This document shows positions 13,012 through 19,630 of a stretch of 24,323 nucleotides of DNA, in pieces. This DNA is from a virus: the IMG/VR virus record IMGVR_UViG_3300042504_003293, positions 1-24,323 of that record, one strand, 5' to 3'. Positions within the stretch are counted from its first letter, which is position 1, and every line of letters begins with the position of its first letter. Made by a program: the position numbers and the translations under genes. Under the pieces are notes generated by a model. The model made no database searches. It was not told the origin of the DNA and was given only the letters and a program-made list of their open reading frames with translations.

Positions 13012-13614
13012 ATGAAAGATTTAGCAGCAATTCAAATTCAAATTAAAGTCCCGAAGGGGAACTTCAACTCCTTCGGCAAATACAAGTATCGGTCCTGCGA
13101 GGACATACTTGAGGTTGCCAAACCAGTATTGGCGAAACATTCAGCCAACCTGATACTTACGGATGAGATAGTTTGCATCGGTGGCCGCTTCTTCATGAAG
13201 GCCACCGCCTGCCTGACTATAGGCGAGCAATCCACCTGCGTAAACGGTTATGCAGAACTTGCCGAACACAAAGGAATGTCAGCAGAGCAGGCTACCGGCA
13301 CAGCATCCAGTTACGCCCGGAAGTATGCTCTGAATGGCTTGTTCCTGATAGACGAAACCGAAGCCGACCCCGATAGCCAGAGCGCAGCCCCGCAGCCAGC
13401 CAAAGCCCCGGCGAAAAAGCTGATTAGCGATAAGCAATGGCAGGCTTTAATCGAGCGAGTGAAGTCCGGCGATTCAGCAGCCATTCCCGCAGCGGAGCAG
13501 GTCTTCCAGTTGAACGCTGAGCAAGTTGCAGCATTGCAGGCCGCTACCCTTACTGAGTCGCAAAAGCACTCCTACATGGCAGAAGCAGAAGATAACAACG
13601 AAATTCCCTTTTAA
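13012..13614 (+). CDS. erf: ERF-family single-strand annealing protein
   Basis: 200 aa from MKDLAAIQIQIKVPKGNFNS. The ERF core is visible: FGKYKYRSCEDILEVAKPVL near residues 22-41, and GTASSYARKYALNGLFLIDE near residue 95, the most conserved ERF segment. An Ala/Pro linker and a C-terminal helical region follow. ERF proteins anneal complementary ssDNA during phage recombination. The last residues, EDNNEIPF, mimic the SSB acidic tip. An in-frame extension upstream overlaps the SSB gene and is rejected. Confidence 0.9.
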   Translation: MKDLAAIQIQIKVPKGNFNSFGKYKYRSCEDILEVAKPVLAKHSANLILTDEIVCIGGRFFMKATACLTIGEQSTCVNGYAELAEHKGMSAEQATGTASSYARKYALNGLFLIDETEADPDSQSAAPQPAKAPAKKLISDKQWQALIERVKSGDSAAIPAAEQVFQLNAEQVAALQAATLTESQKHSYMAEAEDNNEIPF

Positions 13615-13618
13615 AGTT

Positions 13619-14152
13619 ATGGAAGATATAGAGATTCTGGAAAAAACATTCAACCAAATGGGCAATCGTTTTTCGCCTCAGCATTTTAATCAAAAAGCTG
13701 AAAAAAACGGTTTTACATTTACTTACAGGACCAAAAAAGAAAAATTGGCAATGAAAATCTTTTTTTTAAAAGACCATGCTGTAAGGGATGCAAGAGGAAA
13801 TTTTTGGGTTAAAAAAAACCAAACCGAAGAAGCTTCTCAAACTTTTAGCGAGGCTTTACCCTTGATGCCCATTGAAGTAAAAATCCTTCAAATTCCTGAA
13901 AGTAAATTTAACGAACTGATTTCAAAAATTGACAAGCTTGAACAAAAGCAAAACCGAATATTTGAGATTGCCTCAGATAACACCCTGTATTCATCTGAGG
14001 AAGTCCAAAAAATATTGGGTACAAGTCAGAAAACCCTTCAAATCTATCGCGACCGAAAGCAAATTGAATTTATTCAAATCGGAACTGTAGTTAGATACAG
14101 CAAAAAAGCAATTGCAGAATTTTTAGAAAGTAACACTGTTAAAGCAATTTAA
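13619..14152 (+). CDS. HTH (excisionase/MerR-fold) domain protein
   Basis: 177 aa. The C-terminal 55 residues (LYSSEEVQKILGTSQKTLQI, then IGTVVRYSKKAIAEFLESN) fit a HTH_17/excisionase-type winged helix, a DNA-binding fold. The N-terminal 110 residues are Lys/Phe-rich with no recognised domain; a short helix (KFNELISKIDKLEQKQNR) links the two. Codon use is markedly A-rich compared with the GC-richer ERF and Gp157 neighbours, suggesting later acquisition. It starts 4 nt after the ERF stop. Could be a regulator or a directionality factor. Confidence 0.75.
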   Translation: MEDIEILEKTFNQMGNRFSPQHFNQKAEKNGFTFTYRTKKEKLAMKIFFLKDHAVRDARGNFWVKKNQTEEASQTFSEALPLMPIEVKILQIPESKFNELISKIDKLEQKQNRIFEIASDNTLYSSEEVQKILGTSQKTLQIYRDRKQIEFIQIGTVVRYSKKAIAEFLESNTVKAI

Positions 14153-14156
14153 AGTC

Positions 14157-14660
14157 ATGCCAAGTATCTTTAACATCACCCAACAATTTATCGAGCTGGC
14201 CTCTCTTATTGAAGAGGCCGGCGGCGAGCTGACTCCTGAAATGGAGCAGGAACTTACTATCACCCGGGAATCTTTCGCAGCCAAAGCCGAGGGATATGCC
14301 AAGGTGATTTTGAAACTGGAATCCGAGGCTGAGGCCGCAGCCGCTGAGATTAAGCGGGTGCAGGCAATCAAGAAGACGAAAGAGAATACAGTCTTGCGCC
14401 TGAGAGAAGCCCTGCTGCAAGCACTAATGGTTTTCGGTCAAGAGGATGCCAAAGGAATCCGGCGGCATGAAACCGACCTTTTGAAAATCAGCACCCGGAA
14501 AAGCCAGAGTGTTGAGATCACCGATGAAGATGCCCTTCCTGAATTGTTCTGGGTAATCAAGAAAGAAATCAGCAAGTCGGCAATCAGCAATGCGCTGAAG
14601 GCCGGTGAAGAGATTGAGGGAGCCGCTTTGAGGGAAAATATTAGTTTGACAATAAGATGA
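14157..14660 (+). CDS. Siphovirus Gp157-like protein
   Basis: 167 aa. N-terminal helices rich in Glu (LIEEAGGELTPEMEQELTIT), a long coiled coil (ESEAEAAAAEIKRVQAIKKT) and a C-terminal part with DLLKISTRKSQSVEITDEDA and a helical end follow the layout of the phage Gp157 family (PF05565). That family is linked to phage resistance in Streptococcus and is usually encoded in early recombination operons, as here. Molecular function is not established. Confidence 0.75.
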   Translation: MPSIFNITQQFIELASLIEEAGGELTPEMEQELTITRESFAAKAEGYAKVILKLESEAEAAAAEIKRVQAIKKTKENTVLRLREALLQALMVFGQEDAKGIRRHETDLLKISTRKSQSVEITDEDALPELFWVIKKEISKSAISNALKAGEEIEGAALRENISLTIR

Positions 14661-14728
14661 AGCAACTGGCCCGGTTGCCGCAAGGTGCCGGGCCGGTCTT
14701 AAAACCAAAGATTTATGAGCAAGTTTGA
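14657..14728 (+). CDS. Possible 23-aa micro-ORF over a GC-rich hairpin
   Basis: An ATG overlaps the Gp157 stop (ATGA) and opens MKQLARLPQGAGPVLKPKIY plus EQV, ending inside the acetyltransferase start. The same DNA forms a strong hairpin (GGCCCGG 14668-14674 with CCGGGCC 14688-14694) without a T-run. The frame may be chance; the hairpin might separate expression of the two neighbours. Confidence 0.25.
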   Translation: MKQLARLPQGAGPVLKPKIYEQV

Positions 14729-15206
14729 AATTAAGTTTATTAACCTATCAAGGATTTATCGGAAATTAAATCCTCCGGATATAGTTATGGTGGATTGCAA
14801 TTCTACATTGCTTTTAAGAAAAGCATTGCAGCAATGTGCAAGATACTTTCAAAGGGAAGGATATTCAGACTGGTTGCATTATGATTTGAATGAATCGAAT
14901 TTTGTCGGGTTTTTATTTATGGACCGTAACTATTGTCATGCTGTTGGAGGCTGTCTTTTTAGGTTAAGAAAATTTGCGGACATAAATAAGCCTTTTTTTT
15001 CAATGCACTGGATATGGTTACATCCGTATGTTAGGAATAAAGGTTTGTTATCAAAACATGTTGATTATTTTAATCAGATATTTGGCTATTGGTATCCTGA
15101 ATATCCACTTTCAAAAGCAATGCAGGCCTTTGTTGAAAAACATAAATTGATTGCACCAGAAAAAAAATTTTCCGAATCTTTTCTCCCATGCCAACCCCAA
15201 CTTTAA
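14715..15206 (+). CDS. GNAT-like N-acetyltransferase
   Basis: 163 aa. Residues of about 95-120 (FFSMHWIWLHPYVRNKGLLS) match GNAT motif A, in which a beta strand is followed by the acetyl-CoA pyrophosphate loop (usually R/Q-x-x-G-x-G/A; here RNKGLL). The preceding VGGCLFRLRKF fits strand beta-4. Total length is typical of the family. Base composition is AT-richer than the genes before it, so it may be an acquired accessory gene. Substrate unknown. Confidence 0.65.
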   Translation: MSKFEIKFINLSRIYRKLNPPDIVMVDCNSTLLLRKALQQCARYFQREGYSDWLHYDLNESNFVGFLFMDRNYCHAVGGCLFRLRKFADINKPFFSMHWIWLHPYVRNKGLLSKHVDYFNQIFGYWYPEYPLSKAMQAFVEKHKLIAPEKKFSESFLPCQPQL

Positions 15207-15382
15207 TAATCGGCAAGACCTACGAGGTGGACCACCTGCACAAAGGCCGGATGACGATGCAGATTACCTATCAGGATGCTATCTGGATTAGCGGCTTTGT
15301 CATCAGTGAATTTCATGTCAGCGAAAAAGAGCTGACAATCCGGAAGGCGCATTGTAAGGTTGTTGAGGTCGGGGAGGGGTAA
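15188..15382 (+). CDS. Hypothetical small protein (64 aa)
   Basis: 64 aa from MPTPTLIIGKTYEVDHLHKG, with alternating beta-like strands (TYEVDHL, MTMQITY, AIWISGFVIS) and a C-terminal ELTIRKAHCKVVEV. It resembles small SH3/KOW-like barrels in pattern only. It overlaps the acetyltransferase by 19 nt. Its TAA stop is the first part of the first attC-like palindrome (TAACGG). Confidence 0.6.
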   Translation: MPTPTLIIGKTYEVDHLHKGRMTMQITYQDAIWISGFVISEFHVSEKELTIRKAHCKVVEVGEG

Positions 15383-15443
15383 CGGTTCTCGGCTTTGTGT
15401 AGGTGGGGCATTAAAGTACGAAAGTTTCAACCCACCACAAAAC
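15380..15443 (+). repeat. attC-like imperfect palindrome 1
   Basis: Begins TAACGGTT and contains GCTTTGTG-TA-GGTGGG, paired with CCCACC-ACAAAAC at 15431-15443 around a loop of about 23 nt. The two extra bases (TA) bulge from one arm. Unequal arms with extrahelical bases and an AAC triplet at the outer end are features of integron attC sites. The stop codon of the preceding gene lies in the element. The outer 3' GTT end is not clear here. Confidence 0.55.
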
Positions 15444-15462
15444 TTAATTTAAAAACGAAAGT

Positions 15463-15741
15463 ATGAATTTAGCAGATAACCCCCACTTGCACAAAGCCGA
15501 TGTTATAAGCCGTTTTTCTAACTATAATGCTTGTGAGTATTCAGTTACTGATGTAGAAAGCGGTGATAGGATAAAGTTTATAGCAGGTGGTTTTGTAATT
15601 AGTATTGAAAGTTCAAACGCAGAAAAAGGATATTTAATATGTTTGTACGAGTGTTTTGGGCGAGATGGAATTTCTTTAATAGAAAAAGATAGTAACAAGA
15701 TTTTAGATAGGATTGAGGACGTCCTTGAAAATGGCTTATAA
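15463..15741 (+). CDS. Cassette gene 1, hypothetical (92 aa)
   Basis: 92 aa from MNLADNPHLHKADVISRFSN. Mixed alpha/beta (DRIKFIAGGFVISIESSNAE, GYLICLYECFGRDG) with a helical end (DRIEDVLENGL). No family recognised. AT-rich compared with the core phage genes. Its stop TAA again forms the start of the following palindrome (ATAACGG). One ORF between two attC-like elements is the layout of an integron cassette. Confidence 0.65.
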   Translation: MNLADNPHLHKADVISRFSNYNACEYSVTDVESGDRIKFIAGGFVISIESSNAEKGYLICLYECFGRDGISLIEKDSNKILDRIEDVLENGL

Positions 15742-15872
15742 CGGTTTTGGGCTTGGCGAAGGCGGGGATTTTAACCACTAATGCCAATTCGAGAACGAAT
15801 GTTGAATATAGCAGTAAATGTCGAGCGGAGTACTGCACCGCCACTTTTGCCAAACGTGTGTTGGCAGCAGTG
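15739..15872 (+). repeat. attC-like imperfect palindrome 2
   Basis: The 5' arm GGGCTTGGCGAAGGCGG (about 15749-15765) pairs with CCGCC-AC-TTTTGCCAAACG (15838-15856), with AC as bulge. The outer ends are ATAACGG and CGTGTGTTGGCAGCAGTG, giving the AAC...GTT ends expected of attC R'' and R'. The stem is separated by a variable 70-nt loop. This is the best formed of the five elements. Confidence 0.65.
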
Positions 15873-15906
15873 TTTTTTTGATTGTCAAACTTAAAATTAA
15901 ATACAA

Positions 15907-16218
15907 ATGAAACAAATGGTATCAGTGAGGTCAAACGCCTACTACACACAAGAAGAGGGACAAAAAGAATTTGCCCTTAATCCAATGCTTGAACTTATTA
16001 TCATTCACACCGATGGTAAGAATTACAAGCTAACTAAAAACGTTATTGAAAGCAGTCCGAAACTTGCGGAAAGCCGTTTAATTGTCAGCCCTGAAATGTT
16101 GCAACACCTAATTACTGATTTGCAACTACATCAAAAAAAGCTGGGAGGAATACGCAAAAATGCAGACCAATTAAATTCACTTGTCCGTCATATTACTTCG
16201 GATGAAACGGGGTCTTAA
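15907..16218 (+). CDS. Cassette gene 2, hypothetical (103 aa)
   Basis: 103 aa from MKQMVSVRSNAYYTQEEGQK. A beta strand LELIIIHTDGKNYKL is followed by helices (MLQHLITDLQLHQKKLGG). No known family. The gene is bounded by an inverted pair GTTGGCAGCAGTG (15860-15872) and CATTGCTGCCAAC (16219-16231; 12 of 13 matching), as expected for a cassette between recombination sites. Confidence 0.65.
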   Translation: MKQMVSVRSNAYYTQEEGQKEFALNPMLELIIIHTDGKNYKLTKNVIESSPKLAESRLIVSPEMLQHLITDLQLHQKKLGGIRKNADQLNSLVRHITSDETGS

Positions 16219-16274
16219 CATTGCTGCCAACTACTTTATAGTCGCAATCTTTCGCCAACACGACCAAAAAGCGA
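16217..16274 (+). repeat. attC-like element 3
   Basis: Starts with AACATTGCTGCCAAC and continues with AACTACTTTATAGTCGCA (16229-16246), which is exactly repeated at 17073-17090 after cassette gene 4. An inner TTTCGC...GCGAAA inverted pair follows. Shared sequence after two unrelated genes shows these spacers are homologous units. Confidence 0.6.
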
Positions 16275-16280
16275 AACAAA

Positions 16281-16508
16281 ATGGATAACGAAGAATTAGA
16301 ATTTGAAAACAGAAAGAAAAAAATTGAGGCCTTTAAAGCAGACCTTAAAGCCTTAATGAATAAATATAATTTTGGCAAATATGAAAGTGGTAATTATAAC
16401 GGTATGGATGAACCCTGCGGAACCGATTATTACTTTACTGTCGATGGCCAAATTTGGTATGCTGAAACTATTGCCGAAATTTTGAATGAAGTTGTCGGTT
16501 CTTATTAG
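16281..16508 (+). CDS. Cassette gene 3, hypothetical (75 aa)
   Basis: 75 aa, highly charged: MDNEELEFENRKKKIEAFKA, then a Tyr/Asn-rich centre (FGKYESGNYNGMDE) and a C-terminal helix (ETIAEILNEVVGSY). Acidic and possibly a small partner or inhibitor protein, but no family is recognised. Flanked by elements 3 and 4. Confidence 0.6.
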   Translation: MDNEELEFENRKKKIEAFKADLKALMNKYNFGKYESGNYNGMDEPCGTDYYFTVDGQIWYAETIAEILNEVVGSY

Positions 16509-16512
16509 CAAA

Positions 16513-16560
16513 GCACAACAAAAAAAGGGCTGCATTTGCCAAAACGCTGTTATGTGCCGT
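16513..16560 (+). repeat. attC-like element 4 (partial), with 24-bp repeat
   Basis: Positions 16516-16539 are identical to 17118-17141 (24 bp, containing A7GGGCTGC). It continues TTTGCCAAAACGCTGTTATG, which resembles the end of element 2 (TTTTGCCAAACGTGTGTTGG). This copy lacks the second half of the terminator hairpin present at 17141, so it looks like a hybrid of a terminator arm and an attC-like end. Confidence 0.6.
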
Positions 16561-16567
16561 TTTATAT

Positions 16568-16734
16568 TGGGTAGTATCTGAATTGGAAAATGACTCCAGT
16601 AGCGCAACTGGATGAAAAATGTGGGGATGTCAATTTGTGAGTTACGCTGCAAAATGCAGGGAAGAAAATATAGTATCGAAAACTCATTGAGCAGATTGAA
16701 CGAAACATTGGTGGTTCGAGTCCACCCTACCCAA
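16568..16734 (+). ncRNA. 167-nt tRNA-like RNA with long internal insertion
   Basis: A perfect 7-bp acceptor stem TGGGTAG (16568-16574) / CTACCCA (16727-16733) with discriminator A. A canonical T-arm GGTGG-TTCGAGT-CCACC (16710-16726) directly precedes the 3' acceptor strand. A D-arm-like AATTGGAAAATGA and a 6-bp hairpin TCCAGT-AGCGCA-ACTGGA (16594-16611) follow the 5' strand. About 95 nt then separate this from the T-arm, containing TGAGTT (16638-16643)/AACTCA (16681-16686) and an inner CTGCA/TGCAG hairpin. No canonical 7-nt anticodon loop. It could be a tRNA (U1-A72 as in Gln) disrupted by an insertion, or a tRNA-mimicking RNA. Not a gene I can name. Confidence 0.55.
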
Positions 16735-16786
16735 CTAAGTTGTGTGTCTGCAAAATGGCACCTAACGGCTCACAAATAAAAGCAAT

Positions 16787-17074
16787 ATGGAAATTAGAGA
16801 GAAAATCAATCAGGTCTTACGAGACTGGAAATTGGAAGCAGTAAACACCAATGAAGCAATAGACTCCATATTGCTTTTATTTGGTGTTAGCCCACATATT
16901 ATTCTTATTCAGCAATGGGAAGAAGACCCTGACGACAAAACAGGTTGGTCAACTTGGGGATGGGAATACGAAAACGGAAATCTATTTGATGAAGTTGGGT
17001 ATGAACTTGAAGAAGTTTTGGAGGAAGATAAATATGGACATATAACGAAGGCTCGTTTTAAATATGTGGGCTAA
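16787..17074 (+). CDS. Cassette gene 4, hypothetical acidic protein (95 aa)
   Basis: 95 aa from MEIREKINQVLRDWKLEAVN, strongly acidic and Trp-rich (QQWEEDPDDKTGWSTWGWEY; EVGYELEEVLEEDKYG). No family recognised. Strongly acidic small phage proteins are sometimes DNA mimics, but nothing here proves that. The stop is immediately followed by attC-like element 5. Confidence 0.6.
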   Translation: MEIREKINQVLRDWKLEAVNTNEAIDSILLLFGVSPHIILIQQWEEDPDDKTGWSTWGWEYENGNLFDEVGYELEEVLEEDKYGHITKARFKYVG

Positions 17075-17142
17075 CTACTTTATAGTCGCATAATTGCGCC
17101 AATACGCCAGCAAACCGCAACAAAAAAAGGGCTGCATTTGCA
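17072..17142 (+). repeat. attC-like element 5, merging into a terminator
   Basis: CTAACTACTTTATAGTCGCA repeats element 3, followed by GCGCCAATACGCC and then the 24-bp segment shared with element 4 (17118-17141). The element ends in the terminator hairpin that closes the array. Confidence 0.6.
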
Positions 17143-17152
17143 GCCCCTTTTA
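17121..17152. terminator. Strong bidirectional terminator between cassette array and capsid operon
   Basis: GGGCTGC-ATTT-GCAGCCC (17129-17146) is a perfect 7-bp hairpin with A7 on the left and TTTTATTTT on the right, so it works on both strands. It separates the convergent cassette array (plus) and capsid operon (minus). Confidence 0.9.
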
Positions 17153-17164
17153 TTTTCCGGCAAG

Positions 17165-17233
17165 CTAACCGCCATATCCTTCAGAGTAGCCCTCTGAGTA
17201 GCTATCGCCCTCTATTAGCTCGCCTGAGTAAAA
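17165..17233 (-). other. Probable -1 frameshift extension of the capsid protein
   Basis: Beyond a TTTT at 17233-17230 near the end of the capsid gene, the -1 frame reads YSGELIEGDSYSEGYSEGYG plus G and stops at TAG 17165-17167. The repeated SEGY is encoded TCA GAG GGC TAC and then TCT GAA GGA TAT: all four codons differ only at the third base. That is hard to explain unless the peptide is translated and selected. No ATG, GTG or TTG precedes it in frame, so a -1 slip on TTT, or a sequencing indel, is the likely way it is joined to the capsid protein. Confidence 0.5.
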
Positions 17234-18345
17234 CTTGCGGAAAGGATGCCATTGACACCGGCGAGGCGGTCTCCAGCCTTATACATATCCAGAGGAGCAG
17301 TATAAAGACCGAAGTGCAGACCCATGATGAAATCATAGTCTTCATCGCAGCCATTCTCCACAATGCGAAGGTCGGCATTCAAGCCGGGGATGCCGGGCAT
17401 CGGGATGGTCATGCGATTGATATTGTCAATCTTGCCACCCATGTTGCCGACATACTCATTGTAAGGTATCAGCATGGCTGAACCGGGAGAGAAAATCACC
17501 GCATCGTTTTCGGAGTCTCCGAAATCGGTTGCAATGAAGTTGTCTACGAACCAGCGGAATTGAGCAGGGTTATACACCTCAGAAAAGTTTACACCCAATG
17601 CAGAGCAGCAGAAGTTGAGGCCGTTGATTTCAACAATGCGCTGAAAGGCACCATAGCCGCCTACGATATGCCATGAACCATCCCAGCCAATCTTTTGCAG
17701 ATCCTGCTTGAAATTGGTAATTCCGGAAAAAAGAGGACCGCCGCCATTTGCAGCAGATGCCTGAACCTGATAGGAGTTGGTAGTAGCACCGCCCTGATAA
17801 TCACCAGTGGAAAGTGCGAACTGAGCCAAAAGGTCTTTGTTGATTGAGTCAATCAGACCGGGAGCCTGATACATGAACTCCTGCGCCATTTCCCGGATAG
17901 CAACAAAGTTACCGGACTGGTAGGCTGCTTGAAGTGCAGATGCACCAAGAGGGGAGTTTGACCGGGTTACTCCGGCAATTGCCTGAAGGTCGCTGTACTC
18001 TTTGCAGAGTGTGCGCACAGTTGATTCTTTTACCTTCCAGCTGATCTGGCGGTAAAGGTCAATGGCAAATTCCTGCTCCAGATATGGATTCTCAACGCCG
18101 GGTCCGCAGTCCTTCATATCGGTAGTATCGGCTGCGGTGGTACGCTGCTTGTGAGCGAGGCGAACCGATCTTGAATGACCATCTGAATACGCTTCTTTAA
18201 TTTGTGGACCTCGAGTCCGATTTTCAGCACTCAAAAGAGCGCCGGTAACACCAGCACGGGTGTTGATCTTTGATTCATCCTGAACGCCTTCAGCTACAAG
18301 AGTAGTGAGGACAGCCGGACAAATGTTAGCTGTGTTTACTGACAT
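17215..18345 (-). CDS. Major capsid protein (probable)
   Basis: 376 aa, beginning MSVNTANICPAVLTTLVAEG. The first 60-70 residues are mixed. Later parts (GWDGSWHIVGGYGAFQRIVE; VYNPAQFRWFVDNFIATDFG; ENDAVIFSPGSAMLIPYNEY; DFIMGLHFGLYTAPLDMY) look like the beta-rich body of a phage coat protein. It is the last gene of the late operon, after a coiled-coil scaffold-like gene (6-nt gap), the normal scaffold-capsid order. I see no HK97 signature by eye, so the call rests on size, composition and context. A possible frameshifted tail is described separately. Confidence 0.7.
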   Translation of the reverse strand: MSVNTANICPAVLTTLVAEGVQDESKINTRAGVTGALLSAENRTRGPQIKEAYSDGHSRSVRLAHKQRTTAADTTDMKDCGPGVENPYLEQEFAIDLYRQISWKVKESTVRTLCKEYSDLQAIAGVTRSNSPLGASALQAAYQSGNFVAIREMAQEFMYQAPGLIDSINKDLLAQFALSTGDYQGGATTNSYQVQASAANGGGPLFSGITNFKQDLQKIGWDGSWHIVGGYGAFQRIVEINGLNFCCSALGVNFSEVYNPAQFRWFVDNFIATDFGDSENDAVIFSPGSAMLIPYNEYVGNMGGKIDNINRMTIPMPGIPGLNADLRIVENGCDEDYDFIMGLHFGLYTAPLDMYKAGDRLAGVNGILSASFTQAS

Positions 18346-18350
18346 TTGAA

Positions 18351-19235
18351 TTAATCGTTTGAAAAGCCGGCAAGCAACTTATCATAGTTGCTCGCTGCCA
18401 ATGTGTTTACATTGGGCTTTTGCGCACCGCCTGCCGGGGTCGGAGGGGTAATTGGTATTGGTCCGCCTGCCCCGCCGTTGCCACCCGGTTGGGCCAGATA
18501 ATCTTTCAAATGGGTCTGCACTGCCAATGACTTGATGTCATCAAAGTTGGAGACCTCTTTACCTTGAAGGTACAAAGGTACATCTTTTTCGCCTTTCTTG
18601 TGAATTTTTGTCTGACCTGAAAGCGGGTCCAGCAAAACTTCTCCCCCGATTGAATCCAGATAGGCATTTACCGCAGCCTTGACAGTTGCGGCTTTGGTCA
18701 GCTTTGGGACATTCAGATTCTCGAAGTCATACAGCCGGGCTTCCAGATTCTCGATTAACCTTTGTTTTAAAGTCTGATTTTCAGACTGGAATGGCTGCAA
18801 GGCCTTTTCAACTTCGCCCCGGATTCTGCCATCGGCCTCGGCCAATTGCTTTTTCAGTTCTTCCAGTGCAGCTGTGTTGCCGCCTTTGCCTTCGGATTTG
18901 GCCTTCTCGGTTGCCTTCTTAATTGCGGTAACCAGATTTTCCTTATACATCTTGCTTCCGGCCATTTCGCTGATTTCGGTGTCGGAAAAGCCCTCGGATT
19001 TCAGGAAGTCTTTTAATTCACGGTTGGCATTGTCCGCAAAGGCAGACATCAGCTCGGCTTTGAAGACCTGCTTTGCCCGGTCAGGTTTGTAAAAAACTTC
19101 GTGGAATTTGGACTCAAATCCATCAGGCAGGTCCAGCGATATGGTATTCTTTACGATATCGGCGACCTTTTCATTGGTCTGCTCAAATCCGGCGGCCTCG
19201 AATAATTCGGCCAGCATCTCTCCTAACTTTTTCAT
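18351..19235 (-). CDS. Scaffolding-like protein
   Basis: 294 aa. The middle (about 100-165) is a Lys/Glu coiled coil (AIKKATEKAKSEGKGGNTAA; LEELKKQLAEADGRIRGEVE; LKQRLIENLEARLYDFENLN). A Gly/Pro-rich linker near residues 250-272 (PGGNGGAGGPIPITPPTPAG) and a short C-terminal tail (NYDKLLAGFSND) follow. Coiled coil plus flexible tail directly before the capsid gene is typical of phage scaffolds, whose C-terminus binds the coat protein. No protease motif seen. Confidence 0.65.
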   Translation of the reverse strand: MKKLGEMLAELFEAAGFEQTNEKVADIVKNTISLDLPDGFESKFHEVFYKPDRAKQVFKAELMSAFADNANRELKDFLKSEGFSDTEISEMAGSKMYKENLVTAIKKATEKAKSEGKGGNTAALEELKKQLAEADGRIRGEVEKALQPFQSENQTLKQRLIENLEARLYDFENLNVPKLTKAATVKAAVNAYLDSIGGEVLLDPLSGQTKIHKKGEKDVPLYLQGKEVSNFDDIKSLAVQTHLKDYLAQPGGNGGAGGPIPITPPTPAGGAQKPNVNTLAASNYDKLLAGFSND

Positions 19236-19630
19236 AATTCAGGTTGTTCGGGTGTTTCAGTGGTTTCAGTTTCCGGTGCTTCCAGTGCTTCAGGTGTTTC
19301 CTTTTTGGCCCGCTTTGGCTTTGCGGCAAGGCCTCTTTCTTCCATTGCTTTCAGCAGGTCTTCATCAGACAGCTGACTAAGTGCCTTGCGAGGGTCCACC
19401 TTTGCAGGAACTGCATCGGTTGAAAAGTCGATAGGCCGAACCAGCTTTTCGTTTTGCTTCCGGGATTGCATTGGCTTGCTGAAGATCAGCATGGCTTGGT
19501 CGGTCCTGATTTCTTTCCGGATGCTGGTGTGCATCTGAGTTTCAGGATTGAACTTTACGATTAAGACAGGCACGAATTTTTCGCCCTTCTTTTTGGCCTC
19601 TATAATATAGGCCGGGATTGTACTACTCAT
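19232..19630 (-). CDS. Hypothetical protein with acidic Thr/Pro/Glu tail (132 aa)
   Basis: 132 aa. The N-terminal 60 residues are beta-like (PAYIIEAKKKGEKFVPVLIV). Then SQLSDEDLLKAMEERGLAAK precedes a low-complexity Glu/Thr/Pro tail (EALEAPETETTETPEQPEL). The disordered acidic tail and the 4-nt overlaps with both neighbours suggest a small virion-assembly partner of the scaffold/capsid pair. No family recognised. Confidence 0.65.
   Translation of the reverse strand: MSSTIPAYIIEAKKKGEKFVPVLIVKFNPETQMHTSIRKEIRTDQAMLIFSKPMQSRKQNEKLVRPIDFSTDAVPAKVDPRKALSQLSDEDLLKAMEERGLAAKPKRAKKETPEALEAPETETTETPEQPEL

Noticed and set aside
15380-17150. Toxin-antitoxin interpretation of the small cassette genes
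   Set aside because: No recognisable toxin or antitoxin fold; context alone is not enough.
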